Shown here one piece after another: positions 49,455-60,102 of a stretch of DNA of 64,000 nucleotides. Position 1 is the stretch's first letter, and every line of letters begins with the position of its first letter. The stretch comes from Flaccisagitta enflata. Its lineage: Eukaryota; Chaetognatha; Sagittoidea; Aphragmophora. The notes beneath the pieces were generated by a model, which saw only the letters and a program-made list of their open reading frames with translations, ran no database searches and was not told where the DNA came from. The stretch covers positions 88,722,001 through 88,786,000 of the forward strand of contig OZ231127.1 in the NCBI GenBank assembly GCA_965153355.1, given 5' to 3'. The translations under genes were made by a program, and so were the position numbers.

Positions 49455-49537
49455 ACAGACTAACCAATCAACCGACCAACCGACCAACCAACGGACGGAC
49501 AAAGCCTCTTATAGAGATGCGCGGACGCATCTAAAAA
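49455..49537 (+). mobile_element. HINE-like 3' end, GATGCG subfamily
   Basis: ACCGACCAACCGACCAACC, CTCTTATAGAGATGCG and GGACGCATCTAAAAA. The hairpin GATGCGCGGACGCATC is perfect, and its 3' arm CGGACGCATC is the inverse of the 5' motif of this subfamily at 40165. Confidence 0.85.
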
Positions 49538-49650
49538 TGATTGAACTAACATATCACTTGAGCTAAAAAAGAAGACTTAAAGGCAAAAAATATAAGGTTA
49601 AGTGATAAGTTTTTTGGAAAATAACGTTTTAGCGTCAAATCATTATATCT

Positions 49651-49687
49651 ACTAATAAAGGTGGCTCTCACCGACTGGAAAAAAGTC
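49651..49687 (+). repeat. Dispersed double-hairpin motif, copy 2
   Basis: ACTAATAAAGGTGGCTCTCA then CCGACTGGAAAAAAGTC. The first stem is GGTG/CACC against GGCG/CGCC in copy 1. Confidence 0.6.
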
Positions 49688-49699
49688 TTAAAAGTGGAA

Positions 49700-50244
49700 T
49701 TTTGCCCTGGTTGTTTTTTTTTTTTTTTTGCAGGTTTTTTCTGCTTTTGATTTTTTTTTATGCACAGTTGCTATTAGATTGCCCAAAATTGGTGATCCAA
49801 GAAAAAATTGTTTTTAAAAGAAAAATGATTTTAAGAAAAATTTTTAGGATGAAAAAGTTAGTTCTGCGTTAATTCAATTTTGTTATGAAGCGAATATGTG
49901 TTAGCGGTGCTCTCTTTGTAAAAGAAATGAAGTTCTTCTTTCAAACTCCGTTTCTTCGCGCCAGCCCCACCACGTGGAGGTCAGGTTGTCATATCCTCGA
50001 TTACATGAGGGTGGCAGTAGCATGGGCTAAAAAAATTTTTCTTTCTCATATGCTGCTTGTCTAAAATTCAACTGCCTCAGCGAATCAACCTGTAGAACAC
50101 CTAGGGCCTCCGGACAAACAGACCAACAGATAAAACGGACCACATACTATCAAGTTTGTTTTCGCTTAAATACATATAGGTTTCCAGACAGTTGTTAACA
50201 CTTAATGAACAAATACAAAAACAGACAATTGTTAATGATTGCAA
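49700..50244 (+). other. Intron 8 segment; no gene seen
   Basis: AT-rich unique sequence with a T run at 49720. Nothing coding supportable. Confidence 0.4.
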
Positions 50245-50565
50245 TCACCGCTGATTTTGTAGCTGTAGAAGAATTATGTAAGAGTTGGCTGTTGGTTCAT
50301 GTGAGTTAGCTCCAAGGGGAACAATCCGATCATCATCACAACGAAACCACTGATTTTGATGATTGATGTGTGCTACGTAATGTCCTTGTACAATTTGTTC
50401 ACCAATATGGTCAATTGAGGCAATGACCTTGTATGTAATGGTTCTATCATGAAATAGTGTGGAAGTTGCTTTTATCTTCTGCATGACAGTTGTCCTTGCT
50501 GTTCTTTTGACCCAAAATCTTTTAAATTGGATTAGAAGAAAGTCAGAGTGGAAAACCTGATTTCT
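50245..50565 (-). pseudogene. USP-type deubiquitinase domain fragment
   Basis: On the minus strand the frame reads HSDFLLIQFKRFWVKRTART, then ITYKVIASIDHIGEQIVQGH, then YVAHINHQNQWFRCDDDRI and ends SYIILLQLQNQR at a stop. LxIxxKRF, the GHYVAH box with its catalytic His, W-x3-DDDR and the terminal (S/A)YIL strand are hallmarks of the C-terminal part of peptidase C19 (USP) domains. The Cys box and the rest are absent: upstream, the frame is cut by a stop and by repeat family E. Without introns or a promoter it is most likely a retrocopy or a transposon-borne USP domain. Confidence 0.7.
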
Positions 50566-50758
50566 CCCCTACGTTTCAAGAGCTTGAATTACGTAATTTC
50601 CCCTCTCCCTCTTTCTCCCTCCCCTCCTTCCATCTCTCTCTCCCTCCCTCTCTCGCTTCCCCTCCCTCTTTCCCCCTCCCTATTGCTATGGGTTCCTTCG
50701 CCATTTAGGCGATCGCCATGGTTTCCTTCGCCGCAGAGCTGCCGCTTACACCCGGGAC

Positions 50759-50762
<4 letters not shown>

Positions 50763-50815
<53 letters not shown>
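50763..50815. repeat. (CT)n microsatellite
   Basis: About 52 bp of CT repeats in a longer pyrimidine-rich stretch (50595-50815). Confidence 0.95.
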
Positions 50816-50817
<2 letters not shown>

Positions 50818-50818
<1 letters not shown>

Positions 50819-51146
50819 GCAGAATAAAAGTGTCAAACAAGTTGGAGTCAATTTGCGAAACATGTTTACTATTTCCTATCGTTACACAAGATCAATGAAA
50901 AATATCAATTTTTTAAAAAATGTGAAAAAATAAAAAAAGATTCAAAAAATCATAGCACAAAAAATATTGATCCTAGAGACTTCTGGTTGGTGCCATTTGA
51001 AGCTGTGAATATAAAAAGATGTGTCATCCCAGTCAGGAAATGGTCCAACTTTCGCAAATGCCCCAAATCGAAAATGGAAACCCGATTTCTCCCCTACGTT
51101 TCAAAAAGTCCAATTACATAATTCGACTTTTTTCCAATAATAGATT
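50818..51146 (+). repeat. Dispersed repeat family E, copy 2 (with partial 50545-50590)
   Basis: Co-linear with 35490-35872 and ends in the same GATTTCTCCCCTACGTTTCA and CGACTTTTTTCCAATAA. A detached piece of the same tail (ATTTCTCCCCTACGTTTCAA) lies at about 50560, next to the USP fragment. Confidence 0.75.
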
Positions 51147-51157
51147 TTTTTTAAAAA

Positions 51158-51313
51158 ACCAAGGCCGGATACACGGCAAGACAGTCTTGGACGGTTGGGC
51201 AAGAGCAGTAATGCAAAAACCGCTCGCAATTCAGAAATGTGACAGACGGTCGGACGGACCAACGGACAGACCGACCGACACGGCAAGGTGTAGAGTCGCG
51301 TGTCCGCGACTAA
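51158..51313 (+). mobile_element. HINE-like element, GTCCGCGAC hairpin form
   Basis: AAGGCCGGATACACGGCAAG, CAGTCTTGGACGGTTGGGC, GACGGACCAACGGACAGACC, AAGGTGTAGAG and hairpin AGTCGCGTGTCCGCGACT. Confidence 0.85.
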
Positions 51314-51877
51314 CAATGGAACAAAATGTTTAGGTTGGGAATGAGCTGTATCTCACTTACTCTGACCCTTGAGATTGGATAACAAGAATATCTCAGCATT
51401 TTGAGGAAAATTTCAGGATTTTAGCATGGTGACCCATTTTACCCCACATTACTAAAAATTAATTTTTTAGCTAACTATACGTAAAAACTGATACCTGCCC
51501 AAATTTAACCATCCATCTGTTGTACCTGGGCGGTGTGTAATTGCTTTCCTCCCCGATTTGGTCTCCATGGAAACCAAAAGTTGGTTATATGCCTAGCGAC
51601 GCACAATTTTTATCAATTTGCTTTTTGATTTCACAGTGCATCCAGATATTGAAAACAAGGGTCAATCATCTGTCTTGGAGGAGGATATGGCATCCTTTTC
51701 CCCAGATCAGAAGCAAAAATTGCTTCATTTCAACAAATTTTAGCAAAATTAAAAAAAAAAAGTGAATTGACCCGTTTTACCCCGCTGACTCATTTTACCC
51801 CAACAAGAATAGAAGTTATGTCACCAGAAATGAAAAAAAAAAAAAAAAACAATTCAACTCTCTCTTCCCAACTCCAG

Positions 51878-52405
51878 GATGCTGTGGGAAAGAAAGAGTG
51901 CAAACAATGTCCCGAGAAAACAACAAATACTCCTGGAAGTTCGCATTGTTTTGGATGTGCCGCCGGTTGGGAAATGGGCAGGATCAATTTCAACGTCGAG
52001 GGCAAAGTTGGATCTTCCAGCGATTACAACAAATATCCCGCGTTGGTTGGACAGACGCCAGAATGCGCTTTTCTATTCAAATGTAACGAGAAAAGGCCGA
52101 GACATTATTGGAAAGCCTCGAGCGGGACAGACGAAAGATTACACTATCTATGGTTCAAATTCCATCGGCCGAGAGTGATCGTTGCTTTTGCCTTTCAAGT
52201 GGTCAAAGGTGTTCCGCCGATCGATGGCAAAAACTTGACGTTTTACGGCACCAACAGCGAAGATTGCGTGAGTCAGGAAACGCAGTTGTACAAGACCCAG
52301 CAGAGCCGCAAATATTTCGTCCAAATTGAAAACAACAAGAAATCTTTCAAATGTTACGGTTTCCGGATGTGGGGAAAAGAAGCGGCGATAAGACCGCCGA
52401 TAAAA
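51878..52405 (+). CDS. Exon 9: GCC2/GCC3 repeat and discoidin-like domain
   Basis: Acceptor CTCTCTTCCCAACTCCAG, donor ATAAAA before GTAGGT; 176 codons, phase 0-0. The first 34 codons (DAVGKKECKQCPEKTTNTPG, SSHCFGCAAGWEMG) form a GCC2/GCC3 (ephrin-receptor-like) repeat, C-x2-C-P-x6-SS-x-C-x2-C. The rest has a discoidin/F5-8C pattern: HYWKASSG, LHYLWFKFHRPRVIVAFAFQ, LTFYGTNSEDC, YFVQIENNKKSFKCYGFRMW. Such domains bind glycans or protein ligands outside the cell. This is the largest, best-supported exon of the second block. The fold is inferred from spacing, not from a search. Confidence 0.85.
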
Positions 52406-52541
52406 GTAGGTTTTATTAGGAGTTGAGTGAACCAGAGTTACAGTGAGATAGACATCTAAAGAGTTACTTGGACGGTATTTTGGATTTGGAATTTGGATAT
52501 TGGTAACCTGACGGAAGATTGAGAAAATGTGATTTGTTTTT

Positions 52542-52745
52542 AGTCGCGTCCACATGACTCGACACAATGTTCTGTCAGTCTTACAATCTGTCCCTTCGTC
52601 GGTTCATCCCTCCGCCGGTCCGTCCCTCTGTTAGTCTGTCCATCCTGTTATTAAATTCGGGTCTTTTTAGATGCGTCCTCGCATCTCTATAAGAGGGTGT
52701 GCCCCTTGGTAGGTCTTTCTGTCTGTCTGAGTGTCCGTAATGCGA
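52542..52745 (-). mobile_element. Two degraded HINE-like 3' ends
   Basis: TAGTCGCGTCCACATGACTC with a GTCCGTCCC tract, then TTAGATGCGTCCTCGCATCT followed by CTATAAGAGGGTGTG. The second hairpin is compact and perfect (GATGCG-TCCT-CGCATC). Confidence 0.7.
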
Positions 52746-53189
52746 AAATTTCAAAACGCGATTTTCGAGGTTTTCTCTTCGTTTCTCGTCATGTCTCTTC
52801 ACGTCTCTTATATTTCTTATGTCTCTTTCGTGGCGTTTCGGGCAGAAATCAGCCAATTACTTAATAACACTGTCTTATGCATGGGCGATACCAGTCTTAT
52901 GTAGAAGCGTTACCCAACGAGTTATCATGATCAAATTTTCAGCCCCTAGTTAGCAAGAACAACGTGCAAAAAAGAAATGAATTGTCCAAAAGATGCGTTT
53001 TCTTGAGTTGTTCTTGTCCGTGACGGAATACCATTCCGACGCGGACTATGATTCGAGGCGGGTGGGTGTCGTCGTCGTCATTGTTGTCGTCGTTGTCGAT
53101 GTCGTCGTCCACACTTAAAAATGGGCTAACTTTTGAACGCCTTGACCAAATGGCTTCATATTTAGAGGGAAGTTGTATTAGGGTAAGCC

Positions 53190-54260
53190 GCTTTGCATCC
53201 TATGTGTATGTTATGATCCGACCCACCCAACGGCCCAACCAGCCTACCAGCCTAAAAGTGAAAAACATGCATAACTTTGGCATTTTTCAACTTGGTATGT
53301 AGTCTCTAAATGGAAGGACTCAACATATGTAATTGAATTGTAAAGATTTTAGCATGCTAACCAGCCAAACTGGCTAACCACCCGACTAGCCTACCAGCCA
53401 AAAAGTGAAAAACGTGCATAACTTCGGCATTTTTCAACGGATTTGGTTAAAACTTAGTATGTTGTCTCTAAATGGAAGGACTCAACGTATGTATTTGAAT
53501 TGTAAAGATTTTAGCATGCTAACCGGCCATACTGGCCTACCACCACCAGCCTACCAGGCCAAAAAGTTAAAAACGTGCATAACTTTGGTATTTTTCAATC
53601 CGATTTGGTTGAAACTTGGTATATAGTCTCTAAATGGAAGGACTCAACATATGTATTTGAATTGTAAAGATTTTAGCACACTAACCCGCCAAACCGACCT
53701 ACCACCCAACTGGTCTACCAGCCAAAAAGTGAAAAACATGCATAATTTTTCAACCAATTTGGTTAGGACTTGGTATGTAGTCTTTAAATGGAAGGATTTA
53801 ACATATGTATTTGATTTGTAAAGATTATAGCATGCTAACCAGCTGAACCGGACCCACAACCCAACCAGCCTACCAGCCTAAAAAGTGAAAAACATGCATA
53901 ATCTCACATTTTTCAACTGATTCGGTAGAACTTAGTATGGTAGTCTATAAATGAAGGACTCAACATATGAATTTGATTCATAAAGATTTTAGCATGCTAA
54001 TTGACCAAACCGGCCTACCTCCCAACCAGCCTACCAACCGTTAGACAACGCCGTTAGACAACGCCGTTAGACAACGATTTTTCTATCAATTTGGTCAAAA
54101 CTTGGTATAAAGTCTCTAAACAGAAGGACTAAACATATGTTTGTTTTTCAAAAAGATTTTAGTATGCTAAATGGCCAAACTAGTCTACTACCTAACCAGC
54201 CTACTATCTAAAAGTGAAAAATTGGCAAAGTTTTTGGTATTTTTCAAATGATTTGCTGAA
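53190..54260. repeat. About 165-bp satellite x 6-7
   Basis: Units marked by AAGATTTTAGCATGCTAACC (about 53345, 53507, 53669, 53819, 53984, 54161) with CCAGCCTACCAGCCTAAAA, GTGAAAAACATGCATAA, TTTTTCAACxxATTTGGTT and TCTCTAAATGGAAGGACTCA. Copies are 80-90 percent alike by eye. Occasional open frames inside are not genes. Confidence 0.88.
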
Positions 54261-54261
54261 A

Positions 54262-54856
54262 CTTTGTCAGCGCTGATTACTATTTGACAATGCTATTTGA
54301 CAATGCTATTTTTGACAATGCCATTTGACAATGCATTTGACAACGCTTCTTTGATACGTTTTTGACAATGCCATTGACAATGCCATTGACAGCGCTGTTT
54401 GACAACGCTGCTGACATTACCGTTGTTTGACAACGCTATGACAACGCTGGTTGATACGCTGCTGACAACGCCGGTATTGACAACGCTGCTGGATAACCGC
54501 TGATTAACGCTGTTGACAACGCCATGACAATGCCGCATGACAATGCCGTTTGACAACGCCGTTTGACACCGTTAGACAATCGCCGTTAGACAACTCATGA
54601 AAACGCTATTAGACAATGTTGCTGACAAACGCCGTTGACATCGCATGACAACGCCGATAGACACAGCCTTTGGACAACGCCGCTTGACATCGCAGACACC
54701 AATAGACTCCTAGTCGCGATAACGCCATAGACAACTCCGCGAAAACGCCGCAGATTAACGCCGCTTGACAACGCCTGACATCGCAGCAGACAACGCCGCT
54801 TTGACAACGTCGTTTGACAACGCCGTTTGACATTGCAGTATGACAACGCCGATAGA
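54262..54856. repeat. GACAACGCCGTTT-type short tandem array
   Basis: About 590 bp of an 11-13-bp degenerate unit (TGACAACGCCG, TTAGACAACGCCG). Three units of the same sequence are already embedded in the last complete satellite copies at 54040-54075, so the two arrays are related in origin. Confidence 0.85.
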
Positions 54857-54901
54857 CCCCAGTTGCGGACCCATACTCTTTTTAGATTTTTTATGAGATA
54901 T

Positions 54902-54955
54902 CTAGGCCGGATACACGGCTAACCAAGCAGCATGCAAATGGCCAGAGACAGGGGT
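54902..54955 (+). mobile_element. HINE-like 5' end fragment
   Basis: TAGGCCGGATACACGGCTAA then CAAGCAGCATGCAAATGGCC. It lies 80 bp before exon 10. Confidence 0.65.
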
Positions 54956-55037
54956 TTTGATTGATGAGTTATCATCAGACAGATTTGCCAAGTTGATATT
55001 GTTTAATGTTTATAGTTGCTTGTTGTACTTCCTCCAG

Positions 55038-55242
55038 TTTTGGGAGGATCCTGAACATATGGAGGAACCAGTTTGCAACAAATGCGACAGAGGCACGTAT
55101 CAACCTGACAAAGGCGGGACGTACTGCCAACTGTGTGATATGGGAAAGTATGCAAAGGATTCCAAGAGTTGTGTGCAATGTAAAGTGGGTCAAAGGACAA
55201 ATCGCAATACAGCTGCGGATGGTTGCCAGCCTTGCCCAAAAG
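55038..55242 (+). CDS. Exon 10: GCC2/GCC3 repeats
   Basis: Acceptor CTTCCTCCAG, donor AAAAG before GTAGGA; phase 0 to 1. Reads FWEDPEHMEEPVCNKCDRGT, YQPDKGGTYCQLCDMGKYAK, DSKSCVQCKVGQRTNRNTAA, DGCQPCPK. Five C-x2-C pairs with G(T/K)Y turns are the signature of consecutive GCC2/GCC3 repeats found in Eph-receptor-like and ELAPOR-type extracellular proteins. The final PCPKG is completed by the next exon. Confidence 0.88.
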
Positions 55243-55256
55243 GTAGGAGGGCGGAG

Positions 55257-55395
55257 TGGGGGCGTGAACACATATTTAAAACTTTCACTGTCCCATGAGG
55301 GAGTGAGCAGAGTGAGTCAGCAATCCCGTGAACAAATTGAGCGACTGACTGGCCCGTTAAAATCACGATTGTCTATGACTAGAAATATCTCCTTA
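55257..55395 (+). mobile_element. Family D MITE, partial, beside a splice donor
   Basis: GGGGGCGTGAACACATATTT, CCCATGAGGGAGTGAGCAGA and GATTGTCTATGACTAGAAAT match the family-D interior and right end. The outer left inverted repeat is missing. It starts 15 bp after the exon 10 donor. Confidence 0.7.
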
Positions 55396-56063
55396 ATGCA
55401 GATTACAGGATGTGAATATTCGTCCGTGGATCAGACTTTTTTGCTGTTTAACGGTCAGGATTCTGGTTAGAGAAAATCTCAATTTTAGCTGGTTTTGGAA
55501 AAAAGATGGACATATCACAGTTTTTTGCACAGGGACCGTATAAAGGCTGTAGAACACTTCCATTCTGACATTCATTTTGGACAACTGAGCCAAAAATTAG
55601 GAACGCTTTTTATGAAAAAAAATTGTGTTTTTGTTATAAAACACTATTTGTTTTATATTTTTGGGTTAATTCTGACTGATATTGATGTATGTTGATCATT
55701 TGCACTGTGCTGATTCAATTTTTGGTGTTTCTACACAATTTTTGCTATTTTTGAAAGTTTGCACTTGATCTCATTTGCATATTGCGGTTTCACGTTTTTC
55801 GCCTATAACATGCATGTTTTTTTGAGTACATCAATGAAATTCATACTGATAGCATATCTTACCCTTAGAAACTGTTTCAAAACATCAGTTCTTAGAATTT
55901 TTTGATTTTGGGTCATTTTTTCATTTTTGAGGATTTTAATGCAATTTTTAAACCTCGCAGACCTATTCAAAATCGTTCTAGCTTCACTCAAGTATTAATT
56001 GCTATTGTTACTTTAAATTTCTGTAAAATTAAAGTTCAAAATATTTCATTTTACACCATTTTT

Positions 56064-56258
56064 AGTCGCTGCATACGCGACTCCACACCCCTTCGCCATG
56101 TCGGTCCGTCTGTCGTGTTGGTCGGTTCGCCGGGTCCCCTTTTACATGCTAGAGATTTTTGAGCATACGGCTCTGCCCAGATGCCCTAATGACCTTCTCC
56201 AGCACTGCTCCTGCCCACCGGCACGCGACTAGGGTAGCCGTGTATCCAGCCTTGTTTA
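56064..56258 (-). mobile_element. HINE-like element, GTCGCG subfamily
   Basis: AGTCGCTGCATACGCGACT, CCACACCCCTTCGCCATG, GTCGGTCCGTC, TCCTGCCCACCGGCACGCG and GCCGTGTATCCAGCCTTGTTT. Confidence 0.85.
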
Positions 56259-56824
56259 AAGAAAAATAACTGTTTTTAGCACTAAAAACCGTTTCTAATT
56301 TTTTTTGGCTCAAGTTAGGTCAAAATGAATATCAGAATCGTGTTCTACAGCCTTTTTAGGTCCTCTGTGCAAAAATCTGTGAGGTGTCCATTTTTTTTAT
56401 TTTCTTTAAGCTTTTTGCAAACCGGGAATCCTGACCGTTAAGTTTAACCTCAGTTTTTGATGCTTATCTCATCCAAGTTAATGTAGCAGCACTCAGAAGC
56501 CTTAAATGATTGACAAAATGTAAATAAAACCCCTCTCATAATCAAACAATCTGAGAAAAATTGCGAGTAAATATGGATTTGGAGGGCTAAAATTTGGTTC
56601 AAACATAGTTTCTATGAGGTATTTTCTCGACCTGAGACCGAGTTGAGTACCTACTCAATGAGTAGTACTCATGCGTCTGGCCATGCGATTGTGTTCTGCT
56701 TTTACTGATTTTGATCAGCAAACGTTTTCAGGAGTTGGAAAAAAAAAAAACAAAAACAAAAACAAAAACAAGACATTGAAGCAAAGAGGCTGTTAGTGGC
56801 GGCCTCACAAAGGAAATAGTCGCA

Positions 56825-57055
56825 AAAGCGTCAGATGGTCAGCAGTACCCGTTTCCCCTAAGTTAATTTATGTTGGATAAGGAGGTGAAAGGGGCAGTGG
56901 CCCTGAAGGAGCTGATGACATGGGCTAGGATTCAAGCATTGAGGTTAGGATGTAAGCCTCGAGGCTTGCATTTGCGGCTGGGATTTGAGCCAAGAGGCTG
57001 AGATTGGAGCCATCAGGCTTGGACTGCTCAGCCTTGGACTGCAAATGTGTAGTGA
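56825..57055 (-). mobile_element. Minisatellite-core element (family C), degraded copy
   Basis: GATGGTCAGCAGTACCCG, GGGGCAGTGGCCCTGAAGG and GCTGATGACATGGGC correspond to the family-C terminal block, followed by AGGCTGGGATTTGAGCC-type core repeats. It ends about 110 bp before exon 11. Confidence 0.6.
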
Positions 57056-57162
57056 ATTGGCTGACAAATTCAAACTTTTGACCCAATTGTAACCTCGAAA
57101 GAACCTCCTTGCTAGAAAAGGTTCAAAACTAAACAGTATTTAATCTTTCTTCCCAAAAAAAG

Positions 57163-57285
57163 GTTCATACAGTGATACATCTGGGTCTATTGATTGCTAC
57201 GCGTGTGAGCCTGGTCACTACTCAAAAAAAGAAGGGAGCTCATCATGTCAACCATGCCCTCAAAATTGGGCCATGTTCCTCCGAG
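57163..57285 (+). CDS. Exon 11: GCC2/GCC3 repeat
   Basis: Acceptor TTCTTCCCAAAAAAAG, donor CCGAG before GTAGAT; phase 1-1. Joined to exon 10 it reads CPKGSYSDTSGSIDCYACEP, GHYSKKEGSSSCQPCPQNWA, MFLR. Perfect GCC2/GCC3 spacing (C-x2-C-x2-G-x-Y-S-x5-SSSC-x2-CP). Confidence 0.85.
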
Positions 57286-57663
57286 GTAGATGTCGCACTA
57301 GTAAACTTAACCATGGCAATGAGTAATACTAATTTACTGTTGATCCCTGCTCTAACGGATTTCAGGGGACTAAAAATTTTCTTCTGTTATACGTGGACTT
57401 CTGTTATTGCCAACAAAGAAAATAACCGAAATTAACTTGAAAGGACCATGAATTTATTCCTATTAGAGATGGAATTCCGCTGGTGGCGGGTCCGTTAGAG
57501 CGGGATTCAACTGTATGTCTAATTGTGGGCTTGACTCAGAGAAAATCCATGAATTGTTCAAATCTGACCGATCGACCAAAAAATGGCATTTAGTGCCATG
57601 TAGCCCGTCACTTGAGTCCTAATTAAGGACTCCTTAATTAACCATCCCAACTCCTGCTTTTAG

Positions 57664-57841
57664 GCCAAACGAGATGCATTGCTTGCGATCCTAACTATTC
57701 CTGTAAAAGTTCCCGCGGTTCCCTCGTGTGTCATGGAGGAAAAGGTCTATTTGGCCAAGACTATGATGACAATTGCAAAGACCGTTTCCGTGCTACGCCC
57801 TTTGACGTTCTACTCACTGATAAAAAGAAAGAGGATTACAA
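57664..57841 (+). CDS. Exon 12: cysteine-rich continuation
   Basis: Acceptor TCCTGCTTTTAG, donor TACAA before GTAAGT; phase 1 to 2. Reads GQTRCIACDPNYSCKSSRGS, LVCHGGKGLFGQDYDDNCKD, RFRATPFDVLLTDKKKEDY. It starts like another GCC repeat (RCIAC) then leaves the pattern for a charged segment I do not recognise. Frame and both splice sites fit the flanking exons. Confidence 0.75.
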
Positions 57842-57900
57842 GTAAGTGCTCTCAGACTTTGTCAAGACCATGAATTTTTTGAATTTCGATCCAGACATTA

Positions 57901-57939
57901 ATACCAATAAAGCGGCTATCACCGACTGGAAAAAAAGTA
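57901..57939 (+). repeat. Dispersed double-hairpin motif, copy 3
   Basis: ACCAATAAAGCGGCTATCAC then CGACTGGAAAAAAAGTA. More diverged than the copies at 34682 and 49651; the first stem is damaged. Confidence 0.5.
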
Positions 57940-57983
57940 GAGTGTGTGCGTTTTAGTTGCTGTGTTTTTTTTTCTTTTTTTTT

Positions 57984-57988
<5 letters not shown>

Positions 57989-58043
<55 letters not shown>

Positions 58044-58214
58044 TGTGTGTGTATCAGTATGGCGTTATCGTACGCGGACGCGGACGCGTACTCGCTGGGC
58101 ACTTCGCCTGGCTGTGTACTGCAAGTGTAATCGTAAGCGGTCCCTCACCTCAGATAGCGTAAGCGTAAGCGTTCACCATTCCAATGAGTTAGCGCGTACA
58201 CCAAAGAGAGGGAG

Positions 58215-58303
<89 letters not shown>
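57989..58303. repeat. (GT)n and (GA)n microsatellites
   Basis: GT 57989-58042, GA 58210-58302, about 165 bp apart. Confidence 0.95.
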
Positions 58304-58304
<1 letters not shown>

Positions 58305-58401
58305 GGCCCTTCCCCTTTGAAGCAACTCATGAGCGACATGAGCATCCACGCTCATCACTAGGTTGATCAGTTGTTCAAGTGTTTGGTGATGTGCAAAGGT
58401 T

Positions 58402-58937
58402 AACAAGGCCAGATACACGGCAAGACGGTTGTCCGGGCATTATCATTTCTTAGACCTATCCCTAGCTCCATCAGACCTATCCCTAGCTCTATCCCACCTA
58501 TCTCTAGCTCTATCAGACCTATCCCGAGCTCTATCAGGCCTATCCGAGTTCAATCAGACCTATCACCAGCTCTATCAGACCTATCCCCAGACCTGTCCGA
58601 CCTATCACCAGACCTATATGACCCATCCACAGCTCTATCAGACCTGACCATAGCTGAATACTTTAATGAATGAAATGACGAGTATCATCAATGATGAACG
58701 AAATTTGTTTTCAATTGATTTCAAACACTTTCAGCGATTTTACATTTGAGCATGACCAACAGATGGACGAACGGACGGAGCCTTTTATAGATCGCATCTG
58801 AAAATCATCCTAGCATATTTCTGAATCATTTCCAGTGATTTTTGCTTCTTTTAGAGATTTTCAACTCAAGCATGACCGAAGCAACTGACCTACCACAGAC
58901 AGAGCCTCCTTAAAGAGGTGCCATGGCGCACCAACAA
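58402..58937 (+). mobile_element. HINE-like element(s) with 21-bp core
   Basis: AACAAGGCCAGATACACGGC at the left, about nine copies of AGACCTATCCCTAGCTCTATC (58451-58645), then ATGGACGAACGGACGG, TTTTATAGATCGCATCTG and a second end, CTCCTTAAAGAGGTGCCATG followed by GCGCACC. The second hairpin is GGTGCCATGGCGCACC. Probably two copies merged. Confidence 0.7.
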
Positions 58938-58949
58938 CCATGCAAACAT

Positions 58950-59275
58950 CAATTCTTTTCTTTCTTTCTTTCTTTCTTTCTTTCTTTTCTTTTTCCTATT
59001 TTTAAGTCTTTACTCATTACTTCATACCTTCAGTCTTTATTCTTTCATTCTTTCATTCTCTCATTCTTTCATTCTCTCATTCTTTCATTCTTTCATTCTT
59101 TCATTCTTTCATTTTTTCTTTCATTTTTTCATTCTTTCATTTTTTCTTTCTTTATTTCATTCTTTCTTTTTTTCTTTTCTTTTTTCTTCTTCTTCTTTCT
59201 TTTTTCTTCTTTCTTTTCTTCTTTTCTTTTCTTCTTCTTTTCTTTTCTTTCTTCCTTTCTTTCTTTCTTTCTTTC

Positions 59276-59321
<46 letters not shown>

Positions 59322-59342
59322 TTTCTTTCTTTCTTTCTTTCA
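58950..59342. repeat. (CTTT)n/(CATT)n pyrimidine tract
   Basis: About 390 bp of CTTT, CATTCTTT and CTTCTTTT repeats. Confidence 0.92.
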
Positions 59343-59864
59343 ATTTGACCAAAATCGGCTTTGCCATGCAAGGGAGCTTGTAAATTAAGTTGTACTCGTT
59401 GTGTACTCGTAATCGTAATTGTACGCAGTCAATGATAGGTAGAATCGTAAGCGTAATCGTACTCGCTCATGCAGTAACGTATGCGGACTTGTAATCGGTC
59501 TAAAATGCATCGCGTTGCCATCGCTGGTGTGTATGTGTGTGTGTGAGTGTGTGTGTGGAGCGGGGATGGTGACCAGTGATGTAGTTGTTTTTTTAATTTT
59601 TTTAAAGTGAAAAGTAACAGTCGGTGACTATTGTTATAGATAGCGTTGGGGTTAAGCTAAGTATGGGCTTTGCAAGTTTGAATCTGGCCAAAATGACCTT
59701 GGCTAGTGTGGAATCGCTAATTGTTAGGAGAGCCGATATTAGTCACATGTAAAATTCCATGGCTTATTGCATATTTGAGTTCCGCAACACATAAAATTTT
59801 TAGTAGAAATGGGCTAATGCATGACTGCATGAGATTCCGTAGCATTGTCTCTCCTCTCCATCAG

Positions 59865-59958
59865 ACTTGGTTATGTTGTTGGAGAAAACAGTCATTCATA
59901 CAAAGCAAAAAAAAATCAGGATACATTTGCGAGGAAGATGAAGATGGAGAAATGTGCT
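59865..59958 (+). CDS. Exon 13: continuation of the cysteine-rich protein
   Basis: Strong acceptor TGTCTCTCCTCTCCATCAG, donor GTGCT before GTAAGT; phase 2 to 0. Reads (K)LGYVVGENSHSYKAKKNQD then TFARKMKMEKCA. It is in frame with exon 12 and has no stop, but is not recognisable as a domain. Other frames in the same stretch, such as the GYICEEDEDGEMC frame, would need weaker acceptors. Confidence 0.6.
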
Positions 59959-60102
59959 GTAAGTAAAATTTCTACATTTCATTGCATGTCAACTGATGTA
60001 CAGACAGACCGACTAGCTCACCAACACGGCAATGATTTAAGTTTCTGGAAGTAGATGATTTTAGTGAGTTGCTGCAGACATGGAGAATCCATCTAAGACA
60101 CT

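Larger units (their letters stand above)
52406..55037 (+). other. Intron 9, satellite-filled
   Basis: GTAGGT donor, TGTACTTCCTCCAG acceptor. Contains two HINE 3' ends (52542-52640 and 52670-52745, the latter with hairpin GATGCGTCCTCGCATC), two tandem arrays and a HINE 5' end. Confidence 0.75.

Noticed and set aside
51878-59958. ELAPOR1/2 orthologue
   Set aside because: GCC-type repeats are shared, but the discoidin-like segment and the order of motifs do not match what I know of ELAPOR proteins.
59721-59966. 81-codon frame ending GYICEEDEDGEMC as the coding frame of exon 13
   Set aside because: The strong acceptor at 59864 with exon 12's phase gives a different, stop-free frame; the 81-codon frame would need a weak internal acceptor.
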